DNA of 64,000 bases from JAUILA01 sp050289805 (lineage in GTDB: Bacteria; Bacteroidota; Bacteroidia; Cytophagales; Cyclobacteriaceae), in the NCBI GenBank assembly GCA_050289805.1, contig JBNKGL010000004.1:124001-188000 (forward strand). Direction: 5' to 3'. The position numbers were made by a program, and so were the translations under genes. This document shows positions 31,844 to 42,011 of this stretch, in pieces. Numbering within the stretch: position 1 is the first letter of the stretch; every line of letters starts with the position of its first letter. A model generated the notes under the pieces. The model searched no databases and had not been told where the DNA came from. It saw only the letters and a program-made list of their open reading frames with translations.

Positions 31844-34831
31844 ATGAAACGATTCATCATTATTTTTGGAATTATACTTGCAATTCTGTTTACAGCAATT
31901 CTTGTATTGCCGGCCGTTTTCAAGGACGAAATAAAAGCAATGATTGACAAGACTCTTGCTGAATCGGTCAACGCAGATATTGTTTGGGAAGCAGATGATT
32001 TTTCACTGTCCCTCCTTTCGAATTTCCCGAATGTCTCAGCTCAATTATCAGATATTGGCATAGTTAACCGGGCACCTTTTGAGGGTGAAATTCTTTTTCT
32101 GGCAGATGAGATCGAAGTGGAAATTGATATTTTCAGCTTGTTTGGAGACCAGGTTAGGGTGGTCGGTATAGGCATTAATAAGCCCATAATCAATATTATC
32201 GTTGATTCCGAAGGCCGTGCAAATTATGACATCGCTATTTCAGACAGTAGTTCTGTTGCGGATGAGGGTGCCGACAGTACCTCTTACAATCTGGGAATCG
32301 ATCATTGGTACATTTCAGGAGGTTCGTTGCGCTATCAGGATGCGACCCTTCCCATGACGTTAAGCATGAAAAATATTGATCATGAAGGCAGCGGGGATTT
32401 TACCCAGGCATCATTTGATATGAGCACCAAAACGAAAGCGGATTCCCTGCTGATTGAATATGATGGTGTTCAATATATACGGGATAAAGTCCTTGATGCT
32501 GATATCGTCATGAACATCAGTGATAATTATTCCACATATTCATTCAGGGAAAACATAATTTCATTGAACGATTTTAAAGTTGGTGTTGACGGTATCTTTA
32601 AGATGCTTGATGATGGATATGATATGGATCTGACTGTATCCGCCAGGGATAATTCTTTTAAAAGTCTGTTATCCCTTGTGCCGGGGATCTACACGGATAG
32701 TTTTGACCGAATTCAGGCAAATGGAACACTTGATTTTACCGCTGCGGCAAAGGGCATTTATGATGACGAAAGGATTCCTGCTTTTAATGTGAGGCTTTAT
32801 ACCGGCAATTCAATGTTCCAGTATCCGGATTTGCCGAAGGCAATAGAAAATATAACCATTGATGCTGTTATCTCTAATTCGGATGGAATTCTGGAGAATA
32901 CATCAATAGATGTTGCCAAATTTCATTTGGATTTTGGTAATAACCCTGTGGATGCCGCTGTCAAGATCAATAATCTGAAGGATTATGAAATGGATGGTCA
33001 CTTGACAGCCTCCCTCGATTTTGGAGAACTTACGACTATTTTTCCGGTTGAAGGAAATGAAATTCGGGGTACCGGTATGGCCGATTTAAGTTTCAACGGA
33101 ATTTATGATTCAGCGCGTCAGGTCATGCCTTCGATTAACGGAAGCATTGGAATTGAAAATGGGTTTATGAAGTCAGATGAGCTTCCATATGCCCTGGAAA
33201 AGGTTCGGCTGAGTAGCGTGATTGAGAATAAAACAGGTGCAATGAAGGATTTCAGAGCGAGCATCAATCCTTTTTCGATGCAGCTTGACGGAGCTCCTTT
33301 CAGAGCAGACGGAGAGATTGCTAACCTTGAAAATTATACATGGAATCTCAATGCTCAGGGATCTGTTGACCTGAAAAAACTGGCCTCAGTCCTTAAACTT
33401 ACCGCGTATGAACTGGAAGGTCAGCTAATGGCAGATGTTCACACGAAGGGCAATTTGGATGCCCTGGAAAAGGAAAGATATTCAGAGTTACCCACAAGCG
33501 GTGATGTTACAATTCGAGGGTTTTTATTCAACAGTGAAGATCTGCCGGCACCATTTCAAATTACCGAGGCTGCAATTACGTTTGATCCTGCCCGAATGAA
33601 CCTTGTTCGTTTTGATTCGAAATTGGGTGAAAGCGACTTCAAAATTACCGGTCACGTAAGTAACTATATTGGTTATGCCCTTGGTGAGGGACGAACACTT
33701 CGGGGCGATCTGAATGTGACTTCAGACAGAATTAATCTGAATGAATTCATGTCGGAAACCGACCCATCACAGCCAACATCCGTAGATTCTGCTTTATCCG
33801 TGATACTCGTTCCGGCAGACATTGATTTTAATGTGAATGCACGTGCCAGGGAGGTATTGCTTACCAACATGGTCATGTCAAATGCCCGGGGAATCCTGGT
33901 AATAAAGGATGAGACGGTTCGTTTGAACGACTTCCAATTTGATATGCTCGGAGGATCGTTTTCAACATCCGGCATGTATTCAACCATAAATCCGGATAAA
34001 CCTGTTTACAATTTATCAATGGACATTGAGAATGTGAAAATTGCTGAAGCGTTTTCTACCTTCGAAATTGTCAGCACCTTTGTCCCCATAGCAAATCAAT
34101 TGATAGGAACCGTATCGACAGATGTAACACTTAGTGGTGAGCTTTTACAGGATATGACACCGAATCTTTCAACGGTTAATGCAGATGCCATGCTGGAAGT
34201 ATTACGTGCTACCCTTGAAGATTCTGATCTATTGAGGGGAATCTCTTCCGTAACAAGTCTCGAGGCAATGGACAAGGTTGTGATAAAGGATCTGATCATG
34301 AATGTTTCCATTGAAGATGGTAAACTGGTTGTTGACCCATATGATATTAAATTGGGAGAATACGATGCGAAAATTCAGGGAACAACAGCTCTGGACGGTT
34401 CAATAGCCTACCAGGTTTCCATGCTGGTGCCGGCGGGTGAGCTCGGCTCCAAGCTTAATACATTTCTTGCTGAAAATAGCAAGGCTCCGGCTGAAGGCGA
34501 CCTGATACCAGTTACAGTCGGGATTGGAGGAACCTACAAAAAACCGGAGACGATGCTGCTGATGGATGATCAAAAGGCGTTGATCGAGGCCGCTCTGAAG
34601 CAAAAAGCTACAGAAGAAGCAGGTGAAAAAGCAGAAGAGCTGCTCAAAAATGTTAAAGACGAAAAAACGCGAGAAATAATAGGTAACATCCTTGGAAAGC
34701 CAACTGTGGCAGATAGCACAAAGGCGGATTCTCTTGCTGCCCCAGCAGACAAGAATGTTCAGGATGAGGCGGTTGATAAGATAAAGGACTTTTTCAAAAA
34801 GAAGAAAAAGGATAATGGAGGTGAGAATTAA
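31844..34831 (+). CDS. AsmA family protein
   Basis: A 995-residue protein anchored by one N-terminal helix (IIIFGIILAILFTAILVLPAVF, residues ~4-26), with a long periplasmic beta-rich body. The N-terminal AsmA region shows NADIVWEADDFSLSLLSNFPN and RVVGIGINKPIINIIVDSEGRANYDI. The C-terminal AsmA-like region lies around residues 640-900 and includes LNDFQFDMLGGSFSTSGMY. The tail is rich in Lys/Ala/Glu and ends FFKKKKKDNGGEN. AsmA/TamB/YhdP-type proteins form bridge-like grooves that move phospholipids between membranes; this role is inferred by family. Its stop codon shares one base with the fabF start (TAATG), so the two genes are coupled. Confidence 0.9.
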   Translation: MKRFIIIFGIILAILFTAILVLPAVFKDEIKAMIDKTLAESVNADIVWEADDFSLSLLSNFPNVSAQLSDIGIVNRAPFEGEILFLADEIEVEIDIFSLFGDQVRVVGIGINKPIINIIVDSEGRANYDIAISDSSSVADEGADSTSYNLGIDHWYISGGSLRYQDATLPMTLSMKNIDHEGSGDFTQASFDMSTKTKADSLLIEYDGVQYIRDKVLDADIVMNISDNYSTYSFRENIISLNDFKVGVDGIFKMLDDGYDMDLTVSARDNSFKSLLSLVPGIYTDSFDRIQANGTLDFTAAAKGIYDDERIPAFNVRLYTGNSMFQYPDLPKAIENITIDAVISNSDGILENTSIDVAKFHLDFGNNPVDAAVKINNLKDYEMDGHLTASLDFGELTTIFPVEGNEIRGTGMADLSFNGIYDSARQVMPSINGSIGIENGFMKSDELPYALEKVRLSSVIENKTGAMKDFRASINPFSMQLDGAPFRADGEIANLENYTWNLNAQGSVDLKKLASVLKLTAYELEGQLMADVHTKGNLDALEKERYSELPTSGDVTIRGFLFNSEDLPAPFQITEAAITFDPARMNLVRFDSKLGESDFKITGHVSNYIGYALGEGRTLRGDLNVTSDRINLNEFMSETDPSQPTSVDSALSVILVPADIDFNVNARAREVLLTNMVMSNARGILVIKDETVRLNDFQFDMLGGSFSTSGMYSTINPDKPVYNLSMDIENVKIAEAFSTFEIVSTFVPIANQLIGTVSTDVTLSGELLQDMTPNLSTVNADAMLEVLRATLEDSDLLRGISSVTSLEAMDKVVIKDLIMNVSIEDGKLVVDPYDIKLGEYDAKIQGTTALDGSIAYQVSMLVPAGELGSKLNTFLAENSKAPAEGDLIPVTVGIGGTYKKPETMLLMDDQKALIEAALKQKATEEAGEKAEELLKNVKDEKTREIIGNILGKPTVADSTKADSLAAPADKNVQDEAVDKIKDFFKKKKKDNGGEN

Positions 34832-36069
34832 TGAAGAGAGTAGTTATTACCGGTATGGGTGCCCTTACGCCGCTGGGAGCCACCGTAGATTCGTTTTGGG
34901 AGAACCTCAGGGAAGGCAATAGCGGTATTGGTTCCATAACCCGCTTTGATGCAACTCATTTTCCATGTCGTATAGCCGGTGAGATCACAGATTGGAAACC
35001 GGAAGATTCATTTACCTCCCGTGAAATAAACCGAAAAGATCGGTTATCCCTCTATGCGCTTAAAACAGTTCAGGAAGCACTTGATCAAAGCGACTTATTA
35101 AATTCTGTCATTGATAAAGACCGTGTTGGGGTTATCTGGGCTTCTGGCAATGCTGGTATTGAAACTATTGAGGACGGACTGCTGGAGTATGCAAAAAATC
35201 CGGAAATGGTTCGCTTCTCACCCTTTTATGTACCAAAATCATTGCTGGATACTCCTTCCGGGGAAATTGCCCTGGAGTATAAGTTTACCGGCATAAATTA
35301 TTCTGTAGTTTCAGCCTGTGCATCTTCGAACAGCGCAATCATGGATGCATTGAATTACATCCGATGGAATAAGGCCGATGCTATTATTGTCGGTGGATCG
35401 GAAGCGCCCATAACGCGGGCTTTAATCGGAGGTTTTGGCGCCATGAAGGCCTTATCACGCAATAATGAAGATCCACGAGGAGCCTCCCGTCCTTTCGACA
35501 GGGATCGTGACGGCTTTGTTATGAGCGAAGGCGCTGGTGCGCTTGTCCTGGAAAGCCTTGAACATGCGCAACAACGGGGCGCCAATATTCTTGCTGAAGT
35601 GAAAGGTGCAGCCATGAGCAATGATGCTTATCATCCTACCTCCACACATCCTGAGGGAGAAGGAGCGGCCAGGGCGATGAGATTGGCCTTGCAGGATGCC
35701 TCTCTGGAACCCTCAGATATTGGATATATTAATTTGCACGCGACTGGTACGCGCGTTGGCGATCTGAGTGAAATAAGAGCCATTCTGGATGTATACGGTG
35801 CTTCCACACCCTTCCTCTCGGCAACAAAGTCAAGTACAGGGCACCTACTTGGGGCGGCCGGAGCTATAGAAGCCGTTGCCTCTGTTATGGCGCTCAATAC
35901 CGGTGCAATTCCACCCACTATAAATATTAAAAACCTCGATGAGGCTTTTCCGGCAGATGTAAACCTTGTAATGAATAAATACGTGGATGCACCTGTTGAA
36001 AATGTTATGAGCAATACCTTTGGGTTCGGCGGACATAACGCCATCATAATCATAGGTGCCTGCACATAA
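34831..36069 (+). CDS. fabF: 3-oxoacyl-ACP synthase II (FabF-type, KAS II)
   Basis: A 412-residue elongating ketosynthase of fatty-acid synthesis (type II system, cytosol). The nucleophilic Cys is in VVSACASSNSAI (near residue 164), and the two catalytic His are in INLHATGTRVGD and FGFGGHNAIII, the C-H-H triad of KAS I/II. The N-terminal strand is RVVITGMGALTPLG. The gene is fused by a one-base overlap to AsmA and is not in a fab cluster with acpP, so it may be an extra paralog serving a special acyl product rather than the main FabF; this cannot be decided here. Length is standard. Confidence 0.93.
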   Translation: MKRVVITGMGALTPLGATVDSFWENLREGNSGIGSITRFDATHFPCRIAGEITDWKPEDSFTSREINRKDRLSLYALKTVQEALDQSDLLNSVIDKDRVGVIWASGNAGIETIEDGLLEYAKNPEMVRFSPFYVPKSLLDTPSGEIALEYKFTGINYSVVSACASSNSAIMDALNYIRWNKADAIIVGGSEAPITRALIGGFGAMKALSRNNEDPRGASRPFDRDRDGFVMSEGAGALVLESLEHAQQRGANILAEVKGAAMSNDAYHPTSTHPEGEGAARAMRLALQDASLEPSDIGYINLHATGTRVGDLSEIRAILDVYGASTPFLSATKSSTGHLLGAAGAIEAVASVMALNTGAIPPTINIKNLDEAFPADVNLVMNKYVDAPVENVMSNTFGFGGHNAIIIIGACT

Positions 36070-36121
36070 GTTAATTTTGCCCTACTGACTGTTATGCGTG
36101 AATATTTTTCTATTTTTCGGA

Positions 36122-37003
36122 ATGATCTTAAAATATCCCGCGCGATCAACCGCAGTAATATTTGTGCTGATTTTCTCGGTCATTCAGGCAAAGAGCCAGG
36201 ATTATATAGAACTTGGGCAATTGGGCTATCGCTATTCATTTCCCACATCTGAAAATGATGGAGAGACTTCCAGGTCAGTCGCCGGCGCAAGATTCAATGT
36301 TCTTTTTCCGATTAAGATTAGTGAGAAGACCTATTTTCTGCCTGGATTCAGGTTTTGGCAATATAAAGTAAATCCCGGGGAAAATTTCAAATGGTTTCTT
36401 TTCCAGGTAGGTATTCAAACTCAACTCTCTGAAAAATGGAATATCCAGGTGTTGCCACTGTTGCGTTCCGGAATTTATCAGGATGCGAAATTCGGTGACG
36501 GATTTCAGTTTGGGATGTTGGCTTCAGCCAATAAAAAGATTAATGATAAGCTGATGCTCGGGTATGGATTATATACAAATCATGAATTGTTTGGCCAGTT
36601 TCTCCAGCCATTCCTGGCAATCGATTGGCAAATTTCAGATAAATGGCGTCTGTTTGGCAACTTTCCTATGTACAATACCCTTTCCTATTCCATCAATGAT
36701 CGCTGGAATACGGGATTAAACTATATAGGCCTTTTAACATCATTTATGGGTAATGGTACCTATACGGAACGAAGCAGTATGGATTTTGCCTGGTTTGCCG
36801 AATATTATATTACGCCCCAAATCGTAGCCCATGCGAGAATTGGATACCCCGTTGATCGCACTTTTGAAGAATACAATGAAGGGGATAAAGTGAATTTCAC
36901 CTTGAGCCTGTTTCGTTTTGGAGATGATCGCGAGCTTATTCAGGAATTTGACAAATCTCAGTTTCTGGCATCCTTCTACCTGTTTTTTCGTGTCAGGAAA
37001 TAA
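36122..37003 (+). CDS. Putative outer-membrane beta-barrel protein (DUF6268-like)
   Basis: A 293-residue protein with a signal peptide (residues 1-24, VIFVLIFSVIQAKSQ) and alternating strands rich in aromatic residues: DYIELGQLGYRYSFPTSEND, WNIQVLPLLRSGIYQD, and a C-terminal strand ending SFYLFFRVRK. The overall pattern fits the DUF6268 outer-membrane family, a tentative assignment. The frame opens at GTG 36098, but ATG at 36122 places the signal peptide at the N-terminus. TAATTTTG at 36072-36079 matches the -7 consensus and would give a leader of about 40 bases, so the gene may have its own promoter after fabF. Confidence 0.75.
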   Translation: MILKYPARSTAVIFVLIFSVIQAKSQDYIELGQLGYRYSFPTSENDGETSRSVAGARFNVLFPIKISEKTYFLPGFRFWQYKVNPGENFKWFLFQVGIQTQLSEKWNIQVLPLLRSGIYQDAKFGDGFQFGMLASANKKINDKLMLGYGLYTNHELFGQFLQPFLAIDWQISDKWRLFGNFPMYNTLSYSINDRWNTGLNYIGLLTSFMGNGTYTERSSMDFAWFAEYYITPQIVAHARIGYPVDRTFEEYNEGDKVNFTLSLFRFGDDRELIQEFDKSQFLASFYLFFRVRK

Positions 37004-37007
37004 TGGA

Positions 37008-37472
37008 CTACGGAATGGCTGGTTCAGAATTTGAAAGGTGACTTCGCTTATAATATTGCATCAGGATAAATGAAACCAATAATCCTGAAATGGTTCCCTC
37101 AAGAAATATTACCGATCCCGCAATGTACGGATTCAGATATCGGCCGAAATATTCATATTCCCTCAGAGATGTCATAAATGCCGGGTCAATCACATCCAGA
37201 TACAACATAACAAAACCTGAAAATATCAGTAACGCTACGCCTGAAGTAAGTAATCCGGTACCAAGACCTCCCAGGTAGGTTCCTTCATTTTCGTTTTTAA
37301 TGTACGATTTAACGGATAAGTATACACCGGAGAAGAGGAATATGATGTTCAGGGCACGAAGTTCGTAATGATTGATCAGCCCCATGAATTTCATGATGAA
37401 AAAGAAGCCGATTAAAGCCGATGCAGTGAGAAATCCATATTTTATACCGCTTTTTTCTATCATATTTTCCAT
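37008..37472 (-). CDS. DUF4199-like membrane protein
   Basis: A 154-residue inner-membrane protein with four predicted helices: YGFLTASALIGFFFIMKFMG (residues ~12-31), RALNIIFLFSGVYLSVKSYI (~39-58), GLLTSGVALLIFSGFVMLYL (~72-91) and AGSVIFLEGTISGLLVSFIL (~117-136). The layout, with an amphipathic stretch before the last helix, matches DUF4199 proteins, frequent and uncharacterised in Bacteroidota. ATG at 37472 starts MENMIEKSGIKYG. It is convergent with the barrel gene (four bases between stops) and divergent from the 2TM gene at 37595. Confidence 0.78.
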   Translation of the reverse strand: MENMIEKSGIKYGFLTASALIGFFFIMKFMGLINHYELRALNIIFLFSGVYLSVKSYIKNENEGTYLGGLGTGLLTSGVALLIFSGFVMLYLDVIDPAFMTSLREYEYFGRYLNPYIAGSVIFLEGTISGLLVSFILMQYYKRSHLSNSEPAIP

Positions 37473-37533
37473 AATTGTCCTTTATAATACTAATGAACAG
37501 GATGGCAAATTGTTCAAATTCATTACAAGTACA

Positions 37534-37564
37534 TTGGAAATAATGGTGTCCTAATGTATATTTA
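37534..37564 (+). promoter_or_regulatory. Candidate promoter of the 2TM protein gene
   Basis: TTG at 37534-37536, a 20-base spacer and TATATTTA at 37557-37564 match the -33/-7 layout with one mismatch in the -7 box. The start codon at 37595 is 30 bases downstream. Confidence 0.38.
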
Positions 37565-37594
37565 GGTAGAGGTGTATATTAACACATTAATAAT

Positions 37595-37867
37595 ATGATG
37601 AATCCGGAAGTATATGAAAAAACGCGGCAGCTCATTAAAGCGCTGAATTTTTTCATGATACATATCTTAATTTATCTGTCCGCCAACATTGCACTGGCAC
37701 TTTATACTTTCGGTGATATCAGGTCGCGATGGGGATGGCTTTTCCTTATCGTATGCTGGGCATTGGCATTAATTTACCATGGTTTACGGGTATACGGGAT
37801 TGATCCGTTCAGTAAAGACAGAAATCCGCAATTCCTGTCGGCAATGTTCAAAATGATTGGAACCTAA
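37595..37867 (+). CDS. 2TM domain-containing protein
   Basis: A 90-residue protein with two transmembrane helices (residues ~17-38, NFFMIHILIYLSANIALALY, and ~46-63, WGWLFLIVCWALALIYHGLR) joined by a short loop DIRSRWG. A charged flank precedes helix 1 (YEKTRQLIKAL), and a C-terminal tail carries the VYGIDPFSKDR type motif. This is the Bacteroidota 2TM domain family, sometimes fused to histidine kinases or LytTR regulators but free-standing here. Function is unknown. Its stop overlaps the convergent GAF gene by four bases. Confidence 0.82.
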   Translation: MMNPEVYEKTRQLIKALNFFMIHILIYLSANIALALYTFGDIRSRWGWLFLIVCWALALIYHGLRVYGIDPFSKDRNPQFLSAMFKMIGT

Positions 37868-40248
37868 GCCTTTTCCAGCTGATTCATAAGGTCATTTATG
37901 AGATCATCTCCGTAATTATCTTCAACCTTTCTCTGCTGGTTTATACTCACTCTCAGTGCCTGAAGTCCTTTGGCTCCCTGTAGCTCTTCAATTTCGAATT
38001 GTTCAACTTCATCAAGAAGAAAATCCTGTGTCTTGAGATATTCAATATACCGTAGGTATTCAGCGGCATCTGATTCCCTTGAGTACACGATACTGATTTT
38101 GCCAGGCTGAGTTAGTCGTTCGCCGGTTCCTTTAATATGCGCCTTGTCGATGCGCTTCTTTACGATTTCATACCGAATATTGTAGGCCCCGTCAACGTCA
38201 AATCTTTTTTCATCCTGTCTGAATCGAATGGCAAGCGGTTCACTATGAACCAGAATGAGCTGTGCGATTTCAAGTGGATGACTTAACTCCTCCTGAAGAT
38301 CATCGATGTTTCTTGCAATATCACACATGGTGATCAGTTGCCAGAGGCGAAAATTCCTTAAATAAAGAGTGTCAAACGTTCCATTCTCCAGTAAGGATTG
38401 GCCCAGATACAGGTTGTATTCAACGCCGTCTGTTTTGTATTTTTCAAAATAATGCGGAACGATATCCTGTGCCAGAACTTCCGCCTGGTCGATCAATTTT
38501 GAAATGTTCTGATTCACCTGTGTCAGGCTCGTTTCAAAATCACGGCGTTTATGATAAATTACTCCAAGATCAGGATCAAGGGATTTAAAGTAGGTATCCG
38601 TTAAGGCTTTTATTTCCTCATTATGATCCTGAAAAAGACGTATTGCCGGATTTACCTCCTCTTTCAGGAATGAAATTACACCGGATTCGGATCCTGAAGC
38701 CAGTCCAGGCTCAATCAGCGCCATTTCGTTATTGATTCGAAAGATCAATTCATTCAATATCGGCATATTGCGGTATTCCAGGATTTCTTCCACAATCTTT
38801 TTAGCCATGGACAGGTTTTCAAGCAAGTCTTCCCGTATCGCCTGATTTCTAAGCACAGATGAATTGCGAATATCTGACATTCCAAACAAGGGATATACGT
38901 TTTCAAAAACGATCTCCGGGAGCGTTGATTTTTTGCCTTGTTGCCTCTGACTCACCATTTCATAGCCTGCCTGCAGGAATTTCCACTCAACGGATGGATG
39001 AATAGCTGTGCATTCTTTCTGGATTGCCGCCCGTACTTCATTTTGAAGGTCTCCCAGAACCCTCGTTATCGCTGCACTGAACATAGGAAGAACATTCTTC
39101 AGCTTACCTGCATTGATAAAATTCAGATTTCCCGGGTTCGGGGTAACGAGCTCCAGCATTCCGATAACCTCATTATTATTCATCAACGGGGCAATGATGA
39201 TATTTCTGATGTCCTGTTCCAGTAGCGTCTTCTCGATTTTCGTTTTACGGTCATATTTGGAAAGGTCTTCGATGATGACCGGTTTCTTTTCAACATATGC
39301 CTTGTCATAGATCGAATCGGAGAAATATGAACACGACAGGCTCTCATGTTTGTCATGAAGCATAAAACTGTTCCAGTCTGATATTCCGGCGCTGGATATA
39401 ATATTATTGTGCGGGTCAAAAAACACGATGCCCAATTTCAGATCAGGCAGCGCGAACAGCGTCTGTATTTTCTCCTGAATTGTAAGAAAGTTCACACCAC
39501 AGGTGACCGCATCACGTCTAAGCAGATAATACTTAATTGAGGAAAGCATTTCCTGGTCAGTAACATCTACAAGCTTGTGAAGGGCAAAACCACGAAAAAC
39601 AAAATTCTGCGGACGGATATATTTTTGCCAAAGGTCCACATCGTATAGATTTTCAAGCAGCATAGCGATGGTTTTGCTATCAATGCTCTCGGGCTTTTCC
39701 AGGGCTACAACTTCAACAAACCGCGTATCTACTTCAAGTTTATAAATGCGTTCCAGGCCGGTTCGCTTATCCGGCACACCCAGTATAATCGGTACATTAA
39801 ATTCAATGTTTGTTCCGAAATAAGTATTGAGGATGAAGAGATATGCCATCATAATCGTGCCTTTGGCGGCATCACCGGTGTCGGAATACAAACGGATATC
39901 TTCCCTTGGATTATCAAAGGGAAGTATTTCAGCATACCCGGGTGTTGCCAGGAAGCCGCTGAAATTAAAGGGGACATGCGCTCCCATCAACATGGTGTCA
40001 GAGAGTGCCGGGGGAAAAACTACACTCATCAGCAGGCCAATGAGATCTTTATTCTTTTTAATGACAGAAAGATCATTTATCGGGGCATGTAATTCCTGAG
40101 CCTTTTCTATTTGATCAAGAATCTCCTGTGATGCATAGTGTATTGAGCTATCATCATTCTTAAGATTATCTTTCCAGTATTTTATCAATCCGGATAAGTC
40201 CAGTTCAGTTCTGAATGGGCAACCCGGATAATTTTTGGTGTTTTCCAT
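37864..40248 (-). CDS. Large GAF-domain protein of unknown function
   Basis: A 794-residue cytosolic protein without signal peptide or membrane helices. Residues ~265-410 form a GAF domain: LPDLKLGIVFFDPHNNIISS, RNIIIAPLMNNNEVIGMLELV. The N-terminal ~260 residues (with LLMSVVFPPALSDTMLMGAH) and the C-terminal ~380 residues, largely helical, match no family I can name. No kinase, GGDEF, PAS or DNA-binding motif is visible, so the output is unclear; it may signal through partners. ATG at 40248 is the only reasonable start. The gene stands alone between the convergent 2TM gene and the divergent PhoD-like gene, 152 bases away. Confidence 0.8.
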   Translation of the reverse strand: MENTKNYPGCPFRTELDLSGLIKYWKDNLKNDDSSIHYASQEILDQIEKAQELHAPINDLSVIKKNKDLIGLLMSVVFPPALSDTMLMGAHVPFNFSGFLATPGYAEILPFDNPREDIRLYSDTGDAAKGTIMMAYLFILNTYFGTNIEFNVPIILGVPDKRTGLERIYKLEVDTRFVEVVALEKPESIDSKTIAMLLENLYDVDLWQKYIRPQNFVFRGFALHKLVDVTDQEMLSSIKYYLLRRDAVTCGVNFLTIQEKIQTLFALPDLKLGIVFFDPHNNIISSAGISDWNSFMLHDKHESLSCSYFSDSIYDKAYVEKKPVIIEDLSKYDRKTKIEKTLLEQDIRNIIIAPLMNNNEVIGMLELVTPNPGNLNFINAGKLKNVLPMFSAAITRVLGDLQNEVRAAIQKECTAIHPSVEWKFLQAGYEMVSQRQQGKKSTLPEIVFENVYPLFGMSDIRNSSVLRNQAIREDLLENLSMAKKIVEEILEYRNMPILNELIFRINNEMALIEPGLASGSESGVISFLKEEVNPAIRLFQDHNEEIKALTDTYFKSLDPDLGVIYHKRRDFETSLTQVNQNISKLIDQAEVLAQDIVPHYFEKYKTDGVEYNLYLGQSLLENGTFDTLYLRNFRLWQLITMCDIARNIDDLQEELSHPLEIAQLILVHSEPLAIRFRQDEKRFDVDGAYNIRYEIVKKRIDKAHIKGTGERLTQPGKISIVYSRESDAAEYLRYIEYLKTQDFLLDEVEQFEIEELQGAKGLQALRVSINQQRKVEDNYGDDLINDLMNQLEKA

Positions 40249-40400
40249 GGTGCAAGGGTTGATAAATTGTCCAACGTAAATCTGAACCTTTAGGTTCTGC
40301 CGCAGTGATATTGTATTTAATAAATTTTGGGCTCATTATGTAGTTGAAAGAGGCGGGGATGACTTCGTGGTTATCATGATTATTGATTAATTTACAAGAG

Positions 40401-41927
40401 ATGAAAGTCTTTCGGTTTTTTATTATTCTCATATTTCTCACAGCCTGCAAAGCCACAGTGCCGGATGCCATCTATAATTCGGAAGATATTTTCAGACATG
40501 GTGTGGCAAGTGGAGATCCTCTCAATGACCGGGTAATAATCTGGACGCGTGTAACTCCACCAGTTTCTGATTCTGTGATTTCTGTGGACTGGGAAATTGC
40601 ACGGGACGTTGATTTTCGACTGCCGGTTCAGAATGGCAAGTTCAGAACATCTGCCCGGCGTGATTTTACAGTGAAAATTGATGTGGATGATCTGCGACAG
40701 AATTCTCAATATTTCTACAGGTTCAGAGCCTACGGAGTACATTCTCCGGTTGGAAAAACCAGAACGGCTCCTTCCGGAAATGCGGATAGTCTGCGTTTTG
40801 CGGTCGTCAGTTGCAGCAATTATGAATGGGGTTATTTCAATGCATATGGTCACATTTCACGGCAACCAGATCTGGCTGCTGTCATTCACCTGGGAGATTA
40901 TATTTATGAATATGGTCCCGGTGTATATGGCGATACGACCATTGGAAGGATTCACAAACCAGCTGCCGAGATCATAACGCTTGAAGATTACAGGACCCGT
41001 TATGCACAATACAGAACTGATCCTGATCTCCAGGAGGCACATAGAAATCATCCGTTCATTGCAATTTGGGATGATCATGAAATTGCCAATAATGCCTTCA
41101 GGGATGGGGCGCAAAATCATCAGCCCGATGAAGGTGATTATCAACAGCGGAGCAGGACAGCAAAACAGGTTTATTATGAATGGATGCCTGTTCGTGAAGG
41201 AGGTCCATTGTACAGACGATTTGATTTCGGAAGCCTGGCCACACTGATGATGCTGGATGAACGGCTGGAAGGCCGAACAGCCCCGGTAGATTCTCCGGAG
41301 GATTCAATATTTAAGAGCGGAGAACGCTCCATGCTGGGGGAAGAACAATTTCAATGGTTTACGCGGCAACTGGTGAGATCATCTTCTACGTGGAAAATTA
41401 TCGGTAACCAGGTCATCTTTTCAAGACTAAATACAGGCAGGGAACGTATGAACTTAAATATGGATGCATGGGACGGATATCCGTATGAGCAAAGGCGACT
41501 TTCTGATATGCTCCGCATAAATCAATTTGAAAATGTGCTTTTTGTAACCGGAGATACACATTCTTCCTGGGCGTTTGAAACGACACTGGATCCATTTGGA
41601 GACTACCACAGCGACACAGGCCGGGGGGCTATCGCGATTGAATTTGGCACCACAAGTATTAATAGTGCGAACAGCAATGAAAGCAATGCGGATTCACTTG
41701 TAATTATTCATGAAAAGAAGCTGGTTACCCCGGAGCTGAACCCACACCTTAAATATGTGAATTTGCGCGATCACGGGTATCTTTTATTAACACTTACCCC
41801 CGCATGGGCAAGGGCAGATTTCTATTTCGTAGAAACCGTTCGCGAACGAAGCCTGGAAGCTGAAATCGGTAAGCAGTTATGGGTTCCGGCTGGCCGTTAT
41901 CACCTTTCCGAGTCACTTCCGAAATAA
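40401..41927 (+). CDS. Alkaline phosphatase D family lipoprotein (PhoD-like metallophosphoesterase)
   Basis: A 508-residue surface or periplasmic lipoprotein: signal MKVFRFFIILIFLTAC with lipobox LTAC (Cys 16). A PhoD N-terminal domain follows (HGVASGDPLNDRVIIWTRVT), then the catalytic domain with metal-site motifs VVSCSNYEWGYFNAY, VIHLGDYIYEYG, AIWDDHEIANNAF and FVTGDTHSSWAFE. PhoD enzymes use Fe and Ca and hydrolyse phosphate mono- and diesters, often from nucleic acids or teichoic acids. ATG at 40401 is preferred to the upstream TTG at 40383 because the lipoprotein signal begins there. No Pho-box-like repeat is seen directly upstream. Confidence 0.92.
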   Translation: MKVFRFFIILIFLTACKATVPDAIYNSEDIFRHGVASGDPLNDRVIIWTRVTPPVSDSVISVDWEIARDVDFRLPVQNGKFRTSARRDFTVKIDVDDLRQNSQYFYRFRAYGVHSPVGKTRTAPSGNADSLRFAVVSCSNYEWGYFNAYGHISRQPDLAAVIHLGDYIYEYGPGVYGDTTIGRIHKPAAEIITLEDYRTRYAQYRTDPDLQEAHRNHPFIAIWDDHEIANNAFRDGAQNHQPDEGDYQQRSRTAKQVYYEWMPVREGGPLYRRFDFGSLATLMMLDERLEGRTAPVDSPEDSIFKSGERSMLGEEQFQWFTRQLVRSSSTWKIIGNQVIFSRLNTGRERMNLNMDAWDGYPYEQRRLSDMLRINQFENVLFVTGDTHSSWAFETTLDPFGDYHSDTGRGAIAIEFGTTSINSANSNESNADSLVIIHEKKLVTPELNPHLKYVNLRDHGYLLLTLTPAWARADFYFVETVRERSLEAEIGKQLWVPAGRYHLSESLPK

Positions 41928-42011
41928 TAGATTTTCGTAAATCTATACGGAGGTTACAATTTTTACGTTCATAATATCAATGGTCAGGTATTAATTTTTT
42001 AGAATAAATTG

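Noticed and set aside
34831..36069. A polyketide or aryl-polyene cluster around fabF
   Set aside because: No acyl carrier protein, ketoreductase or dehydratase genes flank it; it is tied only to AsmA and a barrel gene.
41927..41946. A perfect 8-bp hairpin after the PhoD-like gene
   Set aside because: No T-run follows (ACGGAGG), so a terminator call is not supported.
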